A stretch of DNA of 64,000 nucleotides, taken from contig NZ_JADBEB010000001.1 in NCBI RefSeq assembly GCF_014874095.1, forward strand, positions 1,488,001 to 1,552,000, read 5' to 3'. The notes under the pieces were generated by a model. The model saw only the letters and a program-made list of their open reading frames with translations, made no database searches and had not been told where the DNA came from. Source of the DNA: Plantactinospora soyae (lineage in GTDB: Bacteria; Actinomycetota; Actinomycetes; Mycobacteriales; Micromonosporaceae). Below, piece by piece: positions 18,128 through 28,116 of this stretch; position 1 is the first letter of the stretch; the number at the start of each line of letters is the position of its first letter. The position numbers and the translations under genes were made by a program.

Positions 18128-20074
18128 TCAGGAACTGGTGATCGTCACGTTGTCGACGGCCGCCTCGACCAGGCTCGCCCCGGAGGCGTCGGCGGCCTGG
18201 ACCAGGAGCCGGACCGACTGCCCGGCGTACGCGGACAGGTTGGCGGTGGCGGTCGCCCAGGAGCCGTTGCGGTTGCTCGCCGCACCGGCCTGGTTGAACA
18301 CCTGGGTCGTGCCGCCGTTGTGCACCACGCTGACCCGGAGGTAGTCCGCGGACGAGGCGTTCGACCCGTGCGCGAGGTACCAGGCCAGGGAGAGCGTCAG
18401 CGTTCCGCCGGCCGGCAGGGTGATCGCCGACGACTGGGCGCTGGTCACGCCGCCGTCCAGGTCGTAGTCACCGGCTGACGTGCCGGCGAGCCGACCGGTC
18501 ACCAGGTCGTTGCTGCCGGCGTACGGGGCGAGTTGCTTGGCGCCGCTGGAGGTGGTCGCCTGGGCCGTACCCCGTTCGAAGGCGCCGGAGGTGGCGGTGT
18601 CCGTACCCGATGGGTTGATGGTCCAGCCGGTCGCGGTCTCGAAGGTGTCCGACCAGACGGTGGTGCCACCGCCCCCGGTGCCGCAGTAGGTGGCCTGCAA
18701 CCCGACCGCCCGGTACGGACAGTCGGCGTACTCGCTCAAGATCAGCACCGCCTCGCGGTTCCGGGAGGTCTGCGCCGGGATCACCTCGTCGGGCGGGTAG
18801 AAACCGCCGCCGCCGGCCGAGCCCGGGTACATCTCGAAGGTGTACGCGAAGATGTTGTGGGTCGCCCACATCCAGTCCAGGCTGTCCCCGTCGGTGATGT
18901 AGAGGTCGCTGGACTGTTCCGGGGTGTAGTTGTTGGTGGCCGCCATCTGCTGGCCGAGGGTCCGGAACGTCCGTTCCTGGTCGGCGTTCAGCCCCGGCCC
19001 GGTGTTGGCGGTGGTGTAGCCGTACGGCCAGAGCACCAGCTGCGAGTACGTGTGGAAGTCGATGTTGGCCTTGATCTGCTGCGTACCGCCGACGACCCGG
19101 CTGTTCACGAAGTCCCGCAGCCGCTGGGTCTCCGGCGCGGAGAACGCCGACGGGCCCCGGTACGTCTCCGAGGAGGTCGTGCCGGACGAGCCGCCGCAGC
19201 AGCCCCAGTTGTAGCCCCAGTTCCGGTTCAGGTCGGTGCCGACGTTCGACGAGCCGCTGTTCGGCTGCCGGTTCTTCCGCCAGGACCGGTACGAGCCGGT
19301 CGCGATGTCGTACTCGCTGCCGTCGGGGTTGACGGTCGGGACGATCCAGATCTCCCGGGTGTTGACGATGTTGGTGATCCGCGAGTCCGAGCCGTAGCTG
19401 TCGGTGAAGAGGTTCAGCAGGTAGATCGCCATCTCCACGGTCAGGTGCTCCCGGGCGTGCTGCTGGGAGTTGAACAGGATCTCCGGCTCGTTCTCGTCGG
19501 TCGCGACGTTGTCGGAGATCTTGATGACCGGCAGGTCGCGGCCCTCGTACGAGGTTCCCATGCTGGTCCGGCGGGCGATCGTCGGATGGTCGGCGACGAC
19601 CTGGTTGATCACCGCGTTCAGCTCGGCGTAGTTGTGGTACGCGGAGTCGGCCGGCGGGAAGTCGAGGATCCCGACGTCGCCGTTCGGCGCTCCCCGGTCC
19701 GGTGGCGCCGGTACCGCCGCCACCTCGAAGCCGAGTGCGGTGATCGCCTTGACCTCGGCGGCGGTGGCGGTCACGTGCAGCACGCCGTGCTCGACGTAGT
19801 CGATCGAGGTACCGGTGCGGGCGACGGCGTTGCGGTCGTCCAGGGTGCGCGGACCGAGCACCCGGTACTCGGCGGCGCTGGCCGGTTCGGCGTCGGCGGT
19901 CAGGTCCGGCTGGGCGCTGGCGGCGACCGGGCCGGTGACGGCCGCGAGCAGTCCGATCACGACGGTGCCGGCGAGTACCGCCATCCGGCGCGGAGTGGTC
20001 CGGCCCGAGATGGTGGGCCGGGCGACGGTCCGGTGCCGGGTCGACAGCCGGGACATCAGGGTGCGGAAGGGCAT
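18128..20074 (-). CDS. Secreted M14 zinc carboxypeptidase with C-terminal beta domain
   Basis: A 648-residue extracellular carboxypeptidase of the M14 family (carboxypeptidase T-like). An Arg-rich N-terminus and hydrophobic core ([15 protein letters not shown]) form the signal peptide; a propeptide of about 85 residues follows. Zinc ligands are His206 and Glu209 (QQHAREH) and the later His in [23 protein letters not shown] and [10 protein letters not shown] mark the substrate-binding face, and YTFEMYP holds the catalytic Glu. Residues from about 500 form a Ser/Thr/Gly-rich beta-sandwich typical of secreted actinobacterial enzymes. AGGAGG precedes ATG 20074. It is divergent from another secreted peptidase gene. 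Confidence 0.93.
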   Translation of the reverse strand: MPFRTLMSRLSTRHRTVARPTISGRTTPRRMAVLAGTVVIGLLAAVTGPVAASAQPDLTADAEPASAAEYRVLGPRTLDDRNAVARTGTSIDYVEHGVLHVTATAAEVKAITALGFEVAAVPAPPDRGAPNGDVGILDFPPADSAYHNYAELNAVINQVVADHPTIARRTSMGTSYEGRDLPVIKISDNVATDENEPEILFNSQQHAREHLTVEMAIYLLNLFTDSYGSDSRITNIVNTREIWIVPTVNPDGSEYDIATGSYRSWRKNRQPNSGSSNVGTDLNRNWGYNWGCCGGSSGTTSSETYRGPSAFSAPETQRLRDFVNSRVVGGTQQIKANIDFHTYSQLVLWPYGYTTANTGPGLNADQERTFRTLGQQMAATNNYTPEQSSDLYITDGDSLDWMWATHNIFAYTFEMYPGSAGGGGFYPPDEVIPAQTSRNREAVLILSEYADCPYRAVGLQATYCGTGGGGTTVWSDTFETATGWTINPSGTDTATSGAFERGTAQATTSSGAKQLAPYAGSNDLVTGRLAGTSAGDYDLDGGVTSAQSSAITLPAGGTLTLSLAWYLAHGSNASSADYLRVSVVHNGGTTQVFNQAGAASNRNGSWATATANLSAYAGQSVRLLVQAADASGASLVEAAVDNVTITSS

Positions 20075-20142
20075 GAAAACCTCCTGGGGGTAGGGAGGAT
20101 CCCGCTGGGTAGTGCACACTGCACCATCCGTTCCATGGTCAT

Positions 20143-20154
20143 ATCAATATTGAT
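20143..20154. promoter_or_regulatory. AT-rich palindrome in the divergent protease promoter region
   Basis: ATCAATATTGAT is a perfect 12-bp palindrome in the 214-base gap between the two divergent secreted-protease genes. It stands out in a region that is otherwise very GC-rich and could be a regulator-binding site for one or both genes. Confidence 0.4.
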
Positions 20155-20288
20155 CACTCCGCACCCCATGCCAGTCTGACCCTCCTCCCGGCAAAGATTT
20201 TCTTAGCTCGAAGCTCTGGCGAAAGTTCCTGCCGAGCGGAATAGTGACGACAGGACAGGACCCCGACCTTCGTCCCCGCGGAGCTTCG

Positions 20289-21653
20289 ATGGCCAGACCC
20301 CCGTTTCCGACCAGCCGGCGGGCGTTCGTCACCGCCGGCATCACCACCCTCGCCCTGCTCGGCACCGCCGTCCCGGCCGGAGCCAGCACCGTGACCCAGA
20401 CCGGCAAGCGGCCGATCAGTCACGACGAGCAGATCACCTACCAGGACTGGTCCAGCTACGCCGACTGGCGTGGCGGCAGCCACCAGGGCACGGTCGCGAT
20501 CCCCGGCGTCCGTACCGGGATCACCATGCTGCGGCCGGCCGGCACCACCGAGTACGCCGACCCGCACACCGGCACCACGAAGACCTGGGCGTACAGCACC
20601 TGGACGTCGCCGGTCACCTCGGTCGGCTTCGACGCCAGCGAACTGGTCGCCTCGTGGAACGCCGACACCCCCGCCGGCACCTGGATCCAGATCGAACTAC
20701 AGGGCACCTACAACACCGGCGACCAGACCCCGTGGTACGTCATGGGCCGCTGGGCCTCCGGCGACCAGGACATCCGGCGGACCACCGTCAACCGGCAGGG
20801 CGACCCCTGGTCGTCGATCTGGACCGACACCTTCTCCATCGACGACGTGGCGAACGGGGTGATGCTGCGGGCGTACCAGCTGCGGTTGACCCTCTACCGC
20901 GCCCCGGACACCTGGCGCGCCCCCCGGGTCTGGATGCTCGGCGCGATGAGTTCGATGGTGCCGGACCGGTTCACCGTGCCGGCCAGCGCCGGCCGGATCG
21001 CCTGGGGCCGGGAGCTGCGGGTGCCGACCTACTCGCAGAACGTCCACTCCGGCCACTACCCCGAGTACGACGGCGGCGGCCAGGCCTGGTGCTCGCCGAC
21101 CTCCACCGAGATGGTGGTCGAGTACTGGGGACAGAAGCCGTCCGCCGAGGACACCTCCTGGGTGAACCCCGACTATCCGGACCACACGGTCAACCACGCC
21201 GCCCGGATGGTCTACGACTACGCGTACGAGGGTGCGGGCAACTGGCCGTTCAACACCGCGTACGCGGCCTCGTTCCCGGGGCTGGACGCGAAGGTGACCC
21301 GGCTGCACTCGCTCGACGAGGTGGAGCACTTCATCAGGGCCGGCATCCCGGTGATCACCAGTCAGTCCTTCCTGGCCGAGGAGCTCGACGGCGCCAACTA
21401 CGGCACCGCGGGACACCTCTTCGTGGTGGTCGGCTTCACCGCCGACGGTGATGTGATCATCAACGACCCGGCGTCGTCCAGCAACGACGTGGTCCGCAAC
21501 GTCTACCAGCGCGAGCAGTTCGAGCAGATCTGGCTGCGTACCAAGCGGACCAATGCCAGCGGTGGGGTCTCCAGTGGATCGGGTGGGATCGCGTACCTGA
21601 TCAAGCCGTGGTGGAAGCCCTGGCCGAAGCTGCCCGGCTCGACCAACTGGTAG
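20289..21653 (+). CDS. Secreted C39-like peptidase, probable Tat substrate
   Basis: A 454-residue exported protein. The N-terminus TSRRAFVTAG followed by a hydrophobic stretch and AGAS looks like a twin-arginine signal. An N-terminal beta-rich region of about 200 residues precedes a C39-like papain-fold domain: catalytic Cys268 in GGQAWCSPTSTEM, His376 in GTAGHLFVVVGF and the NDPA segment supplying the Asp/Asn. A linker-free Trp/Pro-rich tail ends it (KPWWKPWPK). I chose ATG 20289, which places the twin-Arg at residues 10-11. Target unknown; probably a cell-wall or protein-degrading hydrolase. Confidence 0.87.
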   Translation: MARPPFPTSRRAFVTAGITTLALLGTAVPAGASTVTQTGKRPISHDEQITYQDWSSYADWRGGSHQGTVAIPGVRTGITMLRPAGTTEYADPHTGTTKTWAYSTWTSPVTSVGFDASELVASWNADTPAGTWIQIELQGTYNTGDQTPWYVMGRWASGDQDIRRTTVNRQGDPWSSIWTDTFSIDDVANGVMLRAYQLRLTLYRAPDTWRAPRVWMLGAMSSMVPDRFTVPASAGRIAWGRELRVPTYSQNVHSGHYPEYDGGGQAWCSPTSTEMVVEYWGQKPSAEDTSWVNPDYPDHTVNHAARMVYDYAYEGAGNWPFNTAYAASFPGLDAKVTRLHSLDEVEHFIRAGIPVITSQSFLAEELDGANYGTAGHLFVVVGFTADGDVIINDPASSSNDVVRNVYQREQFEQIWLRTKRTNASGGVSSGSGGIAYLIKPWWKPWPKLPGSTNW

Positions 21654-21681
21654 CCACCTGAGAACTGCCCTGGGGAGGAAC

Positions 21682-21725
21682 ATCGGCCCCGTACCCGGTC
21701 AACGTCGCCCGGGTACGGGGCCGAT
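21682..21725 (+). terminator. Strong hairpin terminator after the C39-like peptidase
   Basis: A perfect 17-bp stem (ATCGGCCCCGTACCCGG at 21682-21698 with its complement at 21709-21725) and a 10-base loop, 28 bases after the stop. Confidence 0.85.
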
Positions 21726-21759
21726 CTCGTGCGCCCGCTGCCCGCCCCGACGGGTCTTG

Positions 21760-21797
21760 CATTGTCACAATGTATGGCCCAGTGTGTGATCAGACAC
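21760..21797 (+). promoter_or_regulatory. Two palindromes upstream of the large FtsX-type permease
   Basis: CATTGTCACAATG (21760-21772) is a perfect 13-bp palindrome. GTGTGTGATCAGACAC (21782-21797) is palindromic except for one pair. The second ends one base before the GGGGAGG Shine-Dalgarno, so a protein bound there would block transcription or translation start. Confidence 0.5.
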
Positions 21798-21810
21798 GGG
21801 GAGGCGCATC

Positions 21811-24618
21811 ATGCTCAGGTTCGTCTGGCGACAGCTACGCGGGCACGCGGGACGGTCGGTGGCGCTGCTCACCGGCATCCTCGTGGCGACCACCGGCTTC
21901 ACCGTGCTCACCGGCACCACCACCGCGTCCCGACTCCAGGTGACCGGCACCGTCGAACGGAACACCGCCGCCGCGTACGACATCCTGGTCCGCGCCGGCG
22001 GCAGTCGCAGCCCCGAAGAGTCCGTGCGGGGCCTGGTCCGGCCCAACTATCTCTCCGGACTCTTCGGCGGCATCACCACCCGCCAGTACGACCAGGTCAA
22101 GGCGATCTCCGGAGTGGACGTCGCGGCCCCGATAGCGATGCTGGGCTACTCCACGACGGCCGCGCCCACCCCGCTGGACCTGACCGACACGGTCGACCCC
22201 GCGCTGGATCGGCAGGTCATCCGCGTCGAGCCGACCTTCGTCGCCGACCGTGGGCTCTCTACCGCGCCGGCCCGGCCGAGGTACGTCTACGTCACCCGAC
22301 ACCCCCTGATCTACCCGGTACCCGCCGACGACCTCGACGCCGAATCACTGCGCTACTCCGACGGCCGCTCGTACGACTCCGGCCGGTGCGGACCCGTGCC
22401 CCGGGAGGTGACCGCCGGCGGCCGGAGCGAACCGGTCTGCGATCCGAGCTGGCAGCTCGGCTCCGGCCCGGGCACCATGTCCGAACGCGAAACCTGGTCC
22501 GTGGAGGCGGTCCGGCTGCTGCCCGACGGTCGCTTCGAATCCTGGGCCGGCTACGCGTTCGCGCAAACCCCACCCCCGGTGGCCCGGGACCGACTGGTGC
22601 TGTCGATGCGGTTGACCGTGCCGGCACTGCTCGCCGCCGTGGACCCGGTCGCCGAGGAACGCCTCGTCGGCCTCGGGAACGCGCTCGTCGACGGGCAGCC
22701 GCTCGACGCCGACGACACCGTCACCGAGGTCAACAACGGCGGCTCGGTCAACCAGAGCTTCCCGGTGCTCGCCACCAACCGCCCGTACGTCGACGGCACC
22801 GTCCGGGCCAGCTACACCCGGCTCACCCCGGCCAGGGTCGCCGGGGTACCCGCCACCGAACTGGGCCAGGCGCTGGACCGGGCCAACGGCGTCCCCGCCG
22901 GCACCGGGAAGCAGGAACTCCGCTCCGCCCACCAGGCACGACTGAGCGGTGGACTGGACGAGGAATGCTGCTACGGCCAGCTCCAGCACATCGTCCAGCC
23001 CGGACAGGCCGAGTACGACGTACTCCCCGACGGCAGTCTGCGGGCGCACACCTTTCCGGCCGACCCGGACGCGTACAACGGCGAGAAGACGTTCAACCCG
23101 CTGCCCCAGCCCTGGCTCGCCGAGGACACCGCCTACCGTCCACTGACCAGCCTGCCGGTCGCCACCGGGCCGTACCGGGTCTGGCGGGCGGTCGGCGTCT
23201 TCGATCCGGAACGACTCGCCGGGTTCAGCGACGTCTCCCGGGTGCCGCTGGAGACGTACGAGCCGCCGGCCGCCGAAGGTGCCGACCCGGGCAGCCGACA
23301 GGCGCTGGGAAACCAGCCGCTGCTGCCCAACGGCAGTCCGGGCGGCTACCTCTCCGCGCCCCCACTGCTGCTCACCAACCTCGCCCTGGTGCCGAAGCTC
23401 CTGGCAGGAAGCCGAGGTACCCAGCTCGGCGCACCGATCAGCGCCATCCGGGTACGGGTCACCGATGTGGACGGCTACACCGAACGTTCCGCCGAGCGCG
23501 TCCGGCTGGTCGCGGAGCGGATCGCCGAGGCCACCGGGCTGGACGTCGACATCACGCTCGGCTCGTCCCCGGCACCGCAGACGGTCGAACTTCCCGCCGG
23601 CTCGTTCGGCCGACCCGCGCTACGGCTGACCGAGAACTGGTCGGCGCTCGGCGTCGCCTCCGTGATCATCTCCTCGGTCGACCGCAAGAGTGTCCTGCTC
23701 TTCCTCCTCGTCCTGGTGGTCTGTGCCCTCTTCCTCACCAACGCCGTCTCGGCCGCCGTCCGGCACCGCAGGTCGGAACTGGCCGTACTCGCCTGTCTCG
23801 GCTGGCCGGCCCGGCGGATCGGCGCACTGATCCTCGGCGAGGTCGCCCTGCTCGGGCTGGTCGCCGGGACACTCTCCGTCGGGCTCGCGCCACCGCTGTC
23901 CGCCGCGCTCGACATCGGGATCGGCTGGCGGCAGGCCGCGCTCGCCGTACCGGTGGCACTGCTGCTCGCCCTGGTCGCGGGCGTGGTTCCGGCGCTGGTG
24001 GCCAGCCGGGCCCATCCGGCCGCCGCACTACGCCCCGCCGTCACCGCGACCGCGCGGATCCGCCGGCCCCGGACGCTGTTCGGGCTGGCCCTGGTCAACC
24101 TGACCCGGACGCCCGGACGCACCCTGCTCGGCACCGTCGCGCTGGCGCTCGGGGTCGGCGCGCTGACCCTGGTCGCCGCCGCCGCGTACGCCTTCCGGGG
24201 CGCCATCATCGGCAGCCTGCTCGGCGACGTGGTCTCGTTGAGCGTGCGCGGCGCGGACACCGTGGCCGCGATCGCCACCGTGCTGCTCGGGGCCGCCGCC
24301 GTGGCCGACGTGCTCTACCTGAACATCCGGGACCGGGCCGCCGAGTTCGCCACCCTGCGCGCCGTCGGCTGGACCGACGCGGCGCTGACCCGCCTGGTCG
24401 CCTACGAAGGTGTCGCGCTGGGCGTGCTCGGGGCGGTCACCGGTGCCGCCGTCGGGTTGGCCGGCGCGGCCGTGCTGGTCGGCGGCCTCCCCGGTCCCCT
24501 GGTGGTGGTGGCCGCCGCGACCGCGCTCGGTGGAGCGCTGATCGCCACCCTCGCCGCCCTCGTTCCGGCCACCCTGCTGCGCCGGCTGCCGACCGCACGC
24601 CTACTCGCCCAGGAGTGA
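21811..24618 (+). CDS. Large FtsX-like ABC transporter permease (MacB/LolE type)
   Basis: A 935-residue membrane protein. After the first helix (SVALLTGILVATTGFTVL) there is an extracytoplasmic region of roughly 600 residues, then three helices with FtsX character (VLLFLLVLVVCALFLTNAVSAAVRHRRSELAVLACLGWPARRIGALIL), a middle helix block, and a second FtsX-like block near the C-terminus (NIRDRAAEFATLRAVGWTDAALTRLVAYEG). This two-block arrangement is usual for actinobacterial lipid or peptide exporters. No ATPase gene is adjacent; the nearest one, at 27.3-28.1 kb, has its own permease. ATG 21811 has GGGGAGG upstream. Confidence 0.88.
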   Translation: MLRFVWRQLRGHAGRSVALLTGILVATTGFTVLTGTTTASRLQVTGTVERNTAAAYDILVRAGGSRSPEESVRGLVRPNYLSGLFGGITTRQYDQVKAISGVDVAAPIAMLGYSTTAAPTPLDLTDTVDPALDRQVIRVEPTFVADRGLSTAPARPRYVYVTRHPLIYPVPADDLDAESLRYSDGRSYDSGRCGPVPREVTAGGRSEPVCDPSWQLGSGPGTMSERETWSVEAVRLLPDGRFESWAGYAFAQTPPPVARDRLVLSMRLTVPALLAAVDPVAEERLVGLGNALVDGQPLDADDTVTEVNNGGSVNQSFPVLATNRPYVDGTVRASYTRLTPARVAGVPATELGQALDRANGVPAGTGKQELRSAHQARLSGGLDEECCYGQLQHIVQPGQAEYDVLPDGSLRAHTFPADPDAYNGEKTFNPLPQPWLAEDTAYRPLTSLPVATGPYRVWRAVGVFDPERLAGFSDVSRVPLETYEPPAAEGADPGSRQALGNQPLLPNGSPGGYLSAPPLLLTNLALVPKLLAGSRGTQLGAPISAIRVRVTDVDGYTERSAERVRLVAERIAEATGLDVDITLGSSPAPQTVELPAGSFGRPALRLTENWSALGVASVIISSVDRKSVLLFLLVLVVCALFLTNAVSAAVRHRRSELAVLACLGWPARRIGALILGEVALLGLVAGTLSVGLAPPLSAALDIGIGWRQAALAVPVALLLALVAGVVPALVASRAHPAAALRPAVTATARIRRPRTLFGLALVNLTRTPGRTLLGTVALALGVGALTLVAAAAYAFRGAIIGSLLGDVVSLSVRGADTVAAIATVLLGAAAVADVLYLNIRDRAAEFATLRAVGWTDAALTRLVAYEGVALGVLGAVTGAAVGLAGAAVLVGGLPGPLVVVAAATALGGALIATLAALVPATLLRRLPTARLLAQE

Positions 24619-24633
24619 CCCGGGCGGCGGGCG

Positions 24634-25236
24634 CTACGCCGTACCGCCGGACGGGGCGGTCGGGTCGGACGGCCGGACCGGCCCGATCAGGGCGGCGGCC
24701 CGTCGACCGGGCTCCGGCAGCGGAGAGACCACACTGCACGCCGACGCGTCCGGAAAGACGACCAGGAAGCGGCCCCGGCGCAGCAGACCGGCCGGCGCCA
24801 GCACCGCCCCGGCCACGCTCTCCCTCGGCACCTGGTGCACCACCCTGGCAACCTGCTTCGTCGGCCCGAGCCAGCGCCGCAGCCAGTTGCCGGTGGTCAG
24901 GTGGACCAGTTCCAGGTCGGCGATCACCAACCGCCGATCGGTCAGTACCAGGGTGGGCGCGGTCACGCCGTCGATGGCGGCGTACAGCCGGCCGGCGGAA
25001 CTGTCCCGCCCGCCGAGCAACGCCCGCCCGAAGGTCAGCCGCTGGAGCAGATTACCCGGATGACTACCGCCGACCAGGATGGTCGGATCGAGCAGGTTCT
25101 TCAGCTCGTCCGGAACGGAGACGTCCTCGGTCGTACCCATGTCCCTGGTCAACGACACCACGATCAACAGGCGTTCCCCCGGCGCCAGCACCGGGCGGAA
25201 CACCGGCTCCATCGCCGCCGTGAAGTCCTTCGCCAC
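24634..25236 (-). CDS. Hypothetical protein (200 aa)
   Basis: Function not recognised. No signal peptide or clear transmembrane helix. The centre reads like a small beta-rich domain with APTLVLTDRRLVIADLELVHLTTGNWLRRWLGPTKQ, reminiscent of PH-like or DUF-type domains in which a protein reports its own surface chemistry (LVLTDRRL is common in bacterial PH-like domains), which is an inference. Start GTG 25236. It is convergent with the large permease (stops 16 bases apart) and lies just downstream of a DUF4229-type gene. Confidence 0.65.
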   Translation of the reverse strand: MAKDFTAAMEPVFRPVLAPGERLLIVVSLTRDMGTTEDVSVPDELKNLLDPTILVGGSHPGNLLQRLTFGRALLGGRDSSAGRLYAAIDGVTAPTLVLTDRRLVIADLELVHLTTGNWLRRWLGPTKQVARVVHQVPRESVAGAVLAPAGLLRRGRFLVVFPDASACSVVSPLPEPGRRAAALIGPVRPSDPTAPSGGTA

Positions 25237-25251
25237 GGGGCAAGGATGCCA

Positions 25252-25545
25252 TCAACGTACGGCGTCAGGCTTGTCGCCCGATTCGTCCGCCGGCGCCGAC
25301 CGGTCGTCCCCGGCCAGCGCGGCACGCAGTCGCTCCTTCTCGGCCCGGCGCTTCTCCGTCGCCCCGGCCAACTGCTGGGCCATCTCGTCCCGCCACCCCC
25401 GGAGCAGGAAGAACGCGAGCGCGGCGGAGAACGCCACGGCCAGCATGAGCTTGAGGAAGAGGTTCGCCTCGACCGGCCAGAGCGCCAGGGCCACCACCAC
25501 GAACAGGCCGATCCGGCCCAGCGTGTACTTCACCGCGGGACTCAT
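25252..25545 (-). CDS. DUF4229-like small membrane protein
   Basis: A 97-residue protein with two hydrophobic helices (LGRIGLFVVVALALWPV; LFLKLMLAVAFSAALAFFLL) followed by a charged, probably coiled-coil cytoplasmic tail (EKRRAEKERLRAAL). This order is typical of actinobacterial DUF4229 proteins, which often sit near the menaquinone and cytochrome c biogenesis genes; here that neighbourhood is about 7 kb away. Start ATG 25545; longer readings are not supported. Function unknown. Confidence 0.75.
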   Translation of the reverse strand: MSPAVKYTLGRIGLFVVVALALWPVEANLFLKLMLAVAFSAALAFFLLRGWRDEMAQQLAGATEKRRAEKERLRAALAGDDRSAPADESGDKPDAVR

Positions 25546-25559
25546 GTCTCCATCTCCGA

Positions 25560-25988
25560 TCAGCTCGTCCGGCCGGCGAGCCAGCGGACGCCGACAAACC
25601 AGACCAACGCGTACGCCACGGCGAAGATGGCGGCGCCCAGCCCGCCCGAGACCAGCGGCGGGGCTTCGGTGGCCAGCCCGGCGGCCAGCAGCCCGGCGGC
25701 GATCGCGACGGCGGCGGCCACCAGTGCGCCGGCGACCCGGGCCGGGCCGAAGTTCCAGGCCCGGAACTCCTCGACGAAGACCCACGCCGGCAGGATCACC
25801 GCCAGCCAGCCGTTCGCCCGACCGAACTCACCGATCCCGAGCAGCGCGAAGATCCAGTCGAAGAGCAGCAGCGCCAGCAGCCCGACGACCACCCCGGCCA
25901 GGGTCACCCCGAGCAGATCGGCCAGGACCACGATCCGCCCATCGTCGTCGCGCCGGGGAAAGGGCGCGCGCTCGCTTCGCTCGCTCAT
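25560..25988 (-). CDS. Small multi-pass membrane protein
   Basis: A 142-residue protein with four hydrophobic helices (LADLLGVTLAGVVVGLLALLLF; LAVILPAWVFV; AGALVAAAVAIAAGLLAAGL; GGLGAAIFAVAYALVWFVGV). Function not recognised. The start ATG 25988 gives MSERSERAPFPRRDD; the SERSER stretch comes from an AGCGAGCGAAGCG-type sequence common at gene starts in this family of organisms, so the true start could be slightly later. It is followed 14 bases on by the DUF4229 gene, likely one transcript. Confidence 0.7.
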   Translation of the reverse strand: MSERSERAPFPRRDDDGRIVVLADLLGVTLAGVVVGLLALLLFDWIFALLGIGEFGRANGWLAVILPAWVFVEEFRAWNFGPARVAGALVAAAVAIAAGLLAAGLATEAPPLVSGGLGAAIFAVAYALVWFVGVRWLAGRTS

Positions 25989-26140
25989 GACGCGTCGAGC
26001 GTACGTGAGCCGGTGCCGATCGGCCCGCTCCGGGCCACCGGACGCGACCGGCGAGGCCGTCGGAAGGCGCGGTGTCCGGATATCGGCACGCCGCGGCGGC
26101 CTGGCCGGTCTTCCCGGGCCGACCATGCCGACAGGTCGGC

Positions 26141-27337
26141 CTACAGCGCACGGAGTGCCTCGGTCGGTGCCATCCGGGCGGCCCGAGCCGCCGGATAGAG
26201 CCCGGCGACGGTCCCGGCGACCAGGCTGGCGACCAGTCCACCGCCGAGCGCCACCGCCGGCACCACCGGTGACCAGTCCCGGCTGGCCGCGTACCCGATC
26301 GTGATCACCGCGCCGGCTGCCGCACCCGCCACCCCACCGGCGACCGAGAGCAGGATCGACTCGGTGAAGAACTGCCACCGGACGTGTGCCCGGGTCGCGC
26401 CGAGCGCCCGCCGGAGCCCGATCTCGCCCCGCCGCTCCAGTACCCCGATCACCATGACGTTGGCGATCCCGAGGCAGCCGACCAGCAGCGCGACCGCGCC
26501 GAGCCCGAGAAACAGCCCGGTGTACACCGCCTCGGCGGCAGCCCGGGCGACCAGCGCGTCGGATGGCCGGCTGACCTCGACCTCGCTGGGACTGCGGGGA
26601 TTCGCGACCATCGGCAACCGGTCCCGGACCGTCGCGACGGCAGCCTCGGTGGAGCGCTCGTAGATCTTGGTCGGGAAGCCGTCGAAGGCCAGCCGCTCCA
26701 TCGCCACCGGAATGCCGACCAGCACCGCCGAGTCGACACCCGGATCGAGCACCACCGGCCCGAGCACCCCGACCACGGTGAACCACTGCCCGGCGAGGAA
26801 GAGTTGCGGGCTGCCGCGTACCTCGACGACACCGAGCCGGCGCGCGGCGGCGGCACCGAGGACCACCGCCGGGTACCGCGAGGTCGCCGCGTTGAGCCAA
26901 CTGCCGGAGACCACCGGAACATCCAGGGTCGCCGGCAGGCTGAGACTGGTGGCCAGGATCCCGATCCCGCCGGTGTTGCCGACCGGGACCCGGTCGTGCC
27001 GGTACACCCCGCCGTCGACCCTGCCCACGTGTGCGGTCTCCCGGACGCCGGGCAGCCGCGCGATCATCGCTGGCGCCTCGGCGGGCAGGTACGCGTCCTC
27101 GCCGGTCAAAGACCTGCCCGGCTGCACGGTCAGCAGATTGGTGCCGAGCGCGTCGATCTGGGCCAGCAGCCCGGCCTGGCTCGACGCGGACACCCCGAGC
27201 ACCGCGACGACGCAGGCAATCCCGATCGCGATGCCGAGACCGGAGAGCGCGGCCCGCAGCGGACGTCCCCGGACACCGAGCAACCCGAGCGGCAGTACGT
27301 CGGCCAGCCGCAGCCGGGACCGGGGCAGTCCCCTCAT
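26141..27337 (-). CDS. MacB-like ABC transporter permease
   Basis: A 398-residue permease with the MacB layout: one N-terminal helix ([26 protein letters not shown]), a periplasmic-type domain of about 210 residues, and three C-terminal helices including [54 protein letters not shown], the most conserved stretch of the family. Its ATG overlaps the ATPase stop (ATGA at 27337-27334). It forms an exporter with the ATPase and the membrane-fusion protein upstream, probably for peptides or envelope components. Confidence 0.92.
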   Translation of the reverse strand: MRGLPRSRLRLADVLPLGLLGVRGRPLRAALSGLGIAIGIACVVAVLGVSASSQAGLLAQIDALGTNLLTVQPGRSLTGEDAYLPAEAPAMIARLPGVRETAHVGRVDGGVYRHDRVPVGNTGGIGILATSLSLPATLDVPVVSGSWLNAATSRYPAVVLGAAAARRLGVVEVRGSPQLFLAGQWFTVVGVLGPVVLDPGVDSAVLVGIPVAMERLAFDGFPTKIYERSTEAAVATVRDRLPMVANPRSPSEVEVSRPSDALVARAAAEAVYTGLFLGLGAVALLVGCLGIANVMVIGVLERRGEIGLRRALGATRAHVRWQFFTESILLSVAGGVAGAAAGAVITIGYAASRDWSPVVPAVALGGGLVASLVAGTVAGLYPAARAARMAPTEALRAL

Positions 27338-28116
27338 CGCCCGCCCTCCTCATCGACCCGAATCCGCCCGCCACACTCGATCCGGCCGTCAGACTCGATC
27401 CGCCCGCCAGACTCGATTCGGCCGTCAGACTCGATCCGGCCGTCCCGGATGCCGATCCGGCGGGGCAGCGACGCCGCCAACGACGTGTCATGGGTGATCA
27501 CCACGATGGTGCTGCCGTCGGCGTGCAACTCGCGCAGCAGGCTCAGCACCGCCGCGCCGGAACCCGAGTCCAGGTTGCCGGTCGGCTCGTCGGCGAGCAC
27601 CACCGCCGGCTCCCCGACCAGCGCCCGGGCGATTGCCACCCGCTGGCACTCGCCGCCGGAGAGCTCGCCGGGACGATGCCACAGCCGGTGGGACAGGCCG
27701 ACCCGGTCCAGCGCCACCACCGCCCGCTCGCGGCGCCGGGCCGCCGGCAGCCCGGTGTAGAGCAGGCCGGTGGCCACGTTGTCGACGGCGCGGAGCGTCG
27801 GGCTCAGGAAGAACTGCTGGAAGACGAACCCGATCCGGTACGCGCGCAGCGCGGCCAGCTCCGCGTCGCGCATCCGACTGGTGTCCCTGCCGTCGACGTG
27901 CACGGTGCCGGCGCTCGGTCGGTCCAGGGTGCCCATCAGTTGCAGCAGCGTCGTCTTGCCGGAGCCGGAGGGGCCGACCACCGCCACCAGTTCGCCCCGG
28001 TCGACGCGCAGGTCGACGTCGTGCAGGACCGACAGGTTGCCGTACCGCCGGGAGACGGCGCGAAGTTCGAGGACGGGTACGGCCTCCGTCAGGCCTCCGA
28101 CGACTGCCCCGGTCAC
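27334..28116 (-). CDS. MacB-like ABC transporter ATPase with a repeat tail
   Basis: A 260-residue LolD/MacB-type ATPase. Walker [11 protein letters not shown]-loop FVFQQFFL, signature [15 protein letters not shown], Walker [14 protein letters not shown] and switch ITHDTSLA are all intact. The last 35 residues are a hexapeptide repeat ([17 protein letters not shown]...), coded by an 18-bp tandem repeat, which lies beyond the conserved domain. The GTG start overlaps the fusion-protein stop (GTGA) and the stop overlaps the permease ATG. A two-component system divergent from this operon is the likely regulator. Confidence 0.92.
   Translation of the reverse strand: MTGAVVGGLTEAVPVLELRAVSRRYGNLSVLHDVDLRVDRGELVAVVGPSGSGKTTLLQLMGTLDRPSAGTVHVDGRDTSRMRDAELAALRAYRIGFVFQQFFLSPTLRAVDNVATGLLYTGLPAARRRERAVVALDRVGLSHRLWHRPGELSGGECQRVAIARALVGEPAVVLADEPTGNLDSGSGAAVLSLLRELHADGSTIVVITHDTSLAASLPRRIGIRDGRIESDGRIESGGRIESDGRIECGGRIRVDEEGGR
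27364..27435. repeat. 18-bp tandem repeat inside the ABC ATPase gene
   Basis: Four consecutive 18-bp units (consensus CCGGCCGTCAGACTCGAT) with few mismatches, plus a partial unit, all in frame with the ATPase. They code for repeats of six residues (IES[DG]GR). Confidence 0.9.

Noticed and set aside
18533-20179. 548-codon plus-strand frame opposite the carboxypeptidase
   Set aside because: Antisense to an M14 enzyme with complete catalytic motifs; composition is typical of a GC-bias shadow.
21729-25223. An 1164-codon plus-strand frame overlapping the large permease
   Set aside because: The permease in the other frame has helices, FtsX blocks and a ribosome site; this frame is Arg/Pro/Gly-rich without domains.
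25970-25990. Insertion-sequence end at the SERSER-coding start
   Set aside because: The AGCGAAGCGAGCG sequence is a simple repeat at a gene start; no transposase or inverted ends are nearby.
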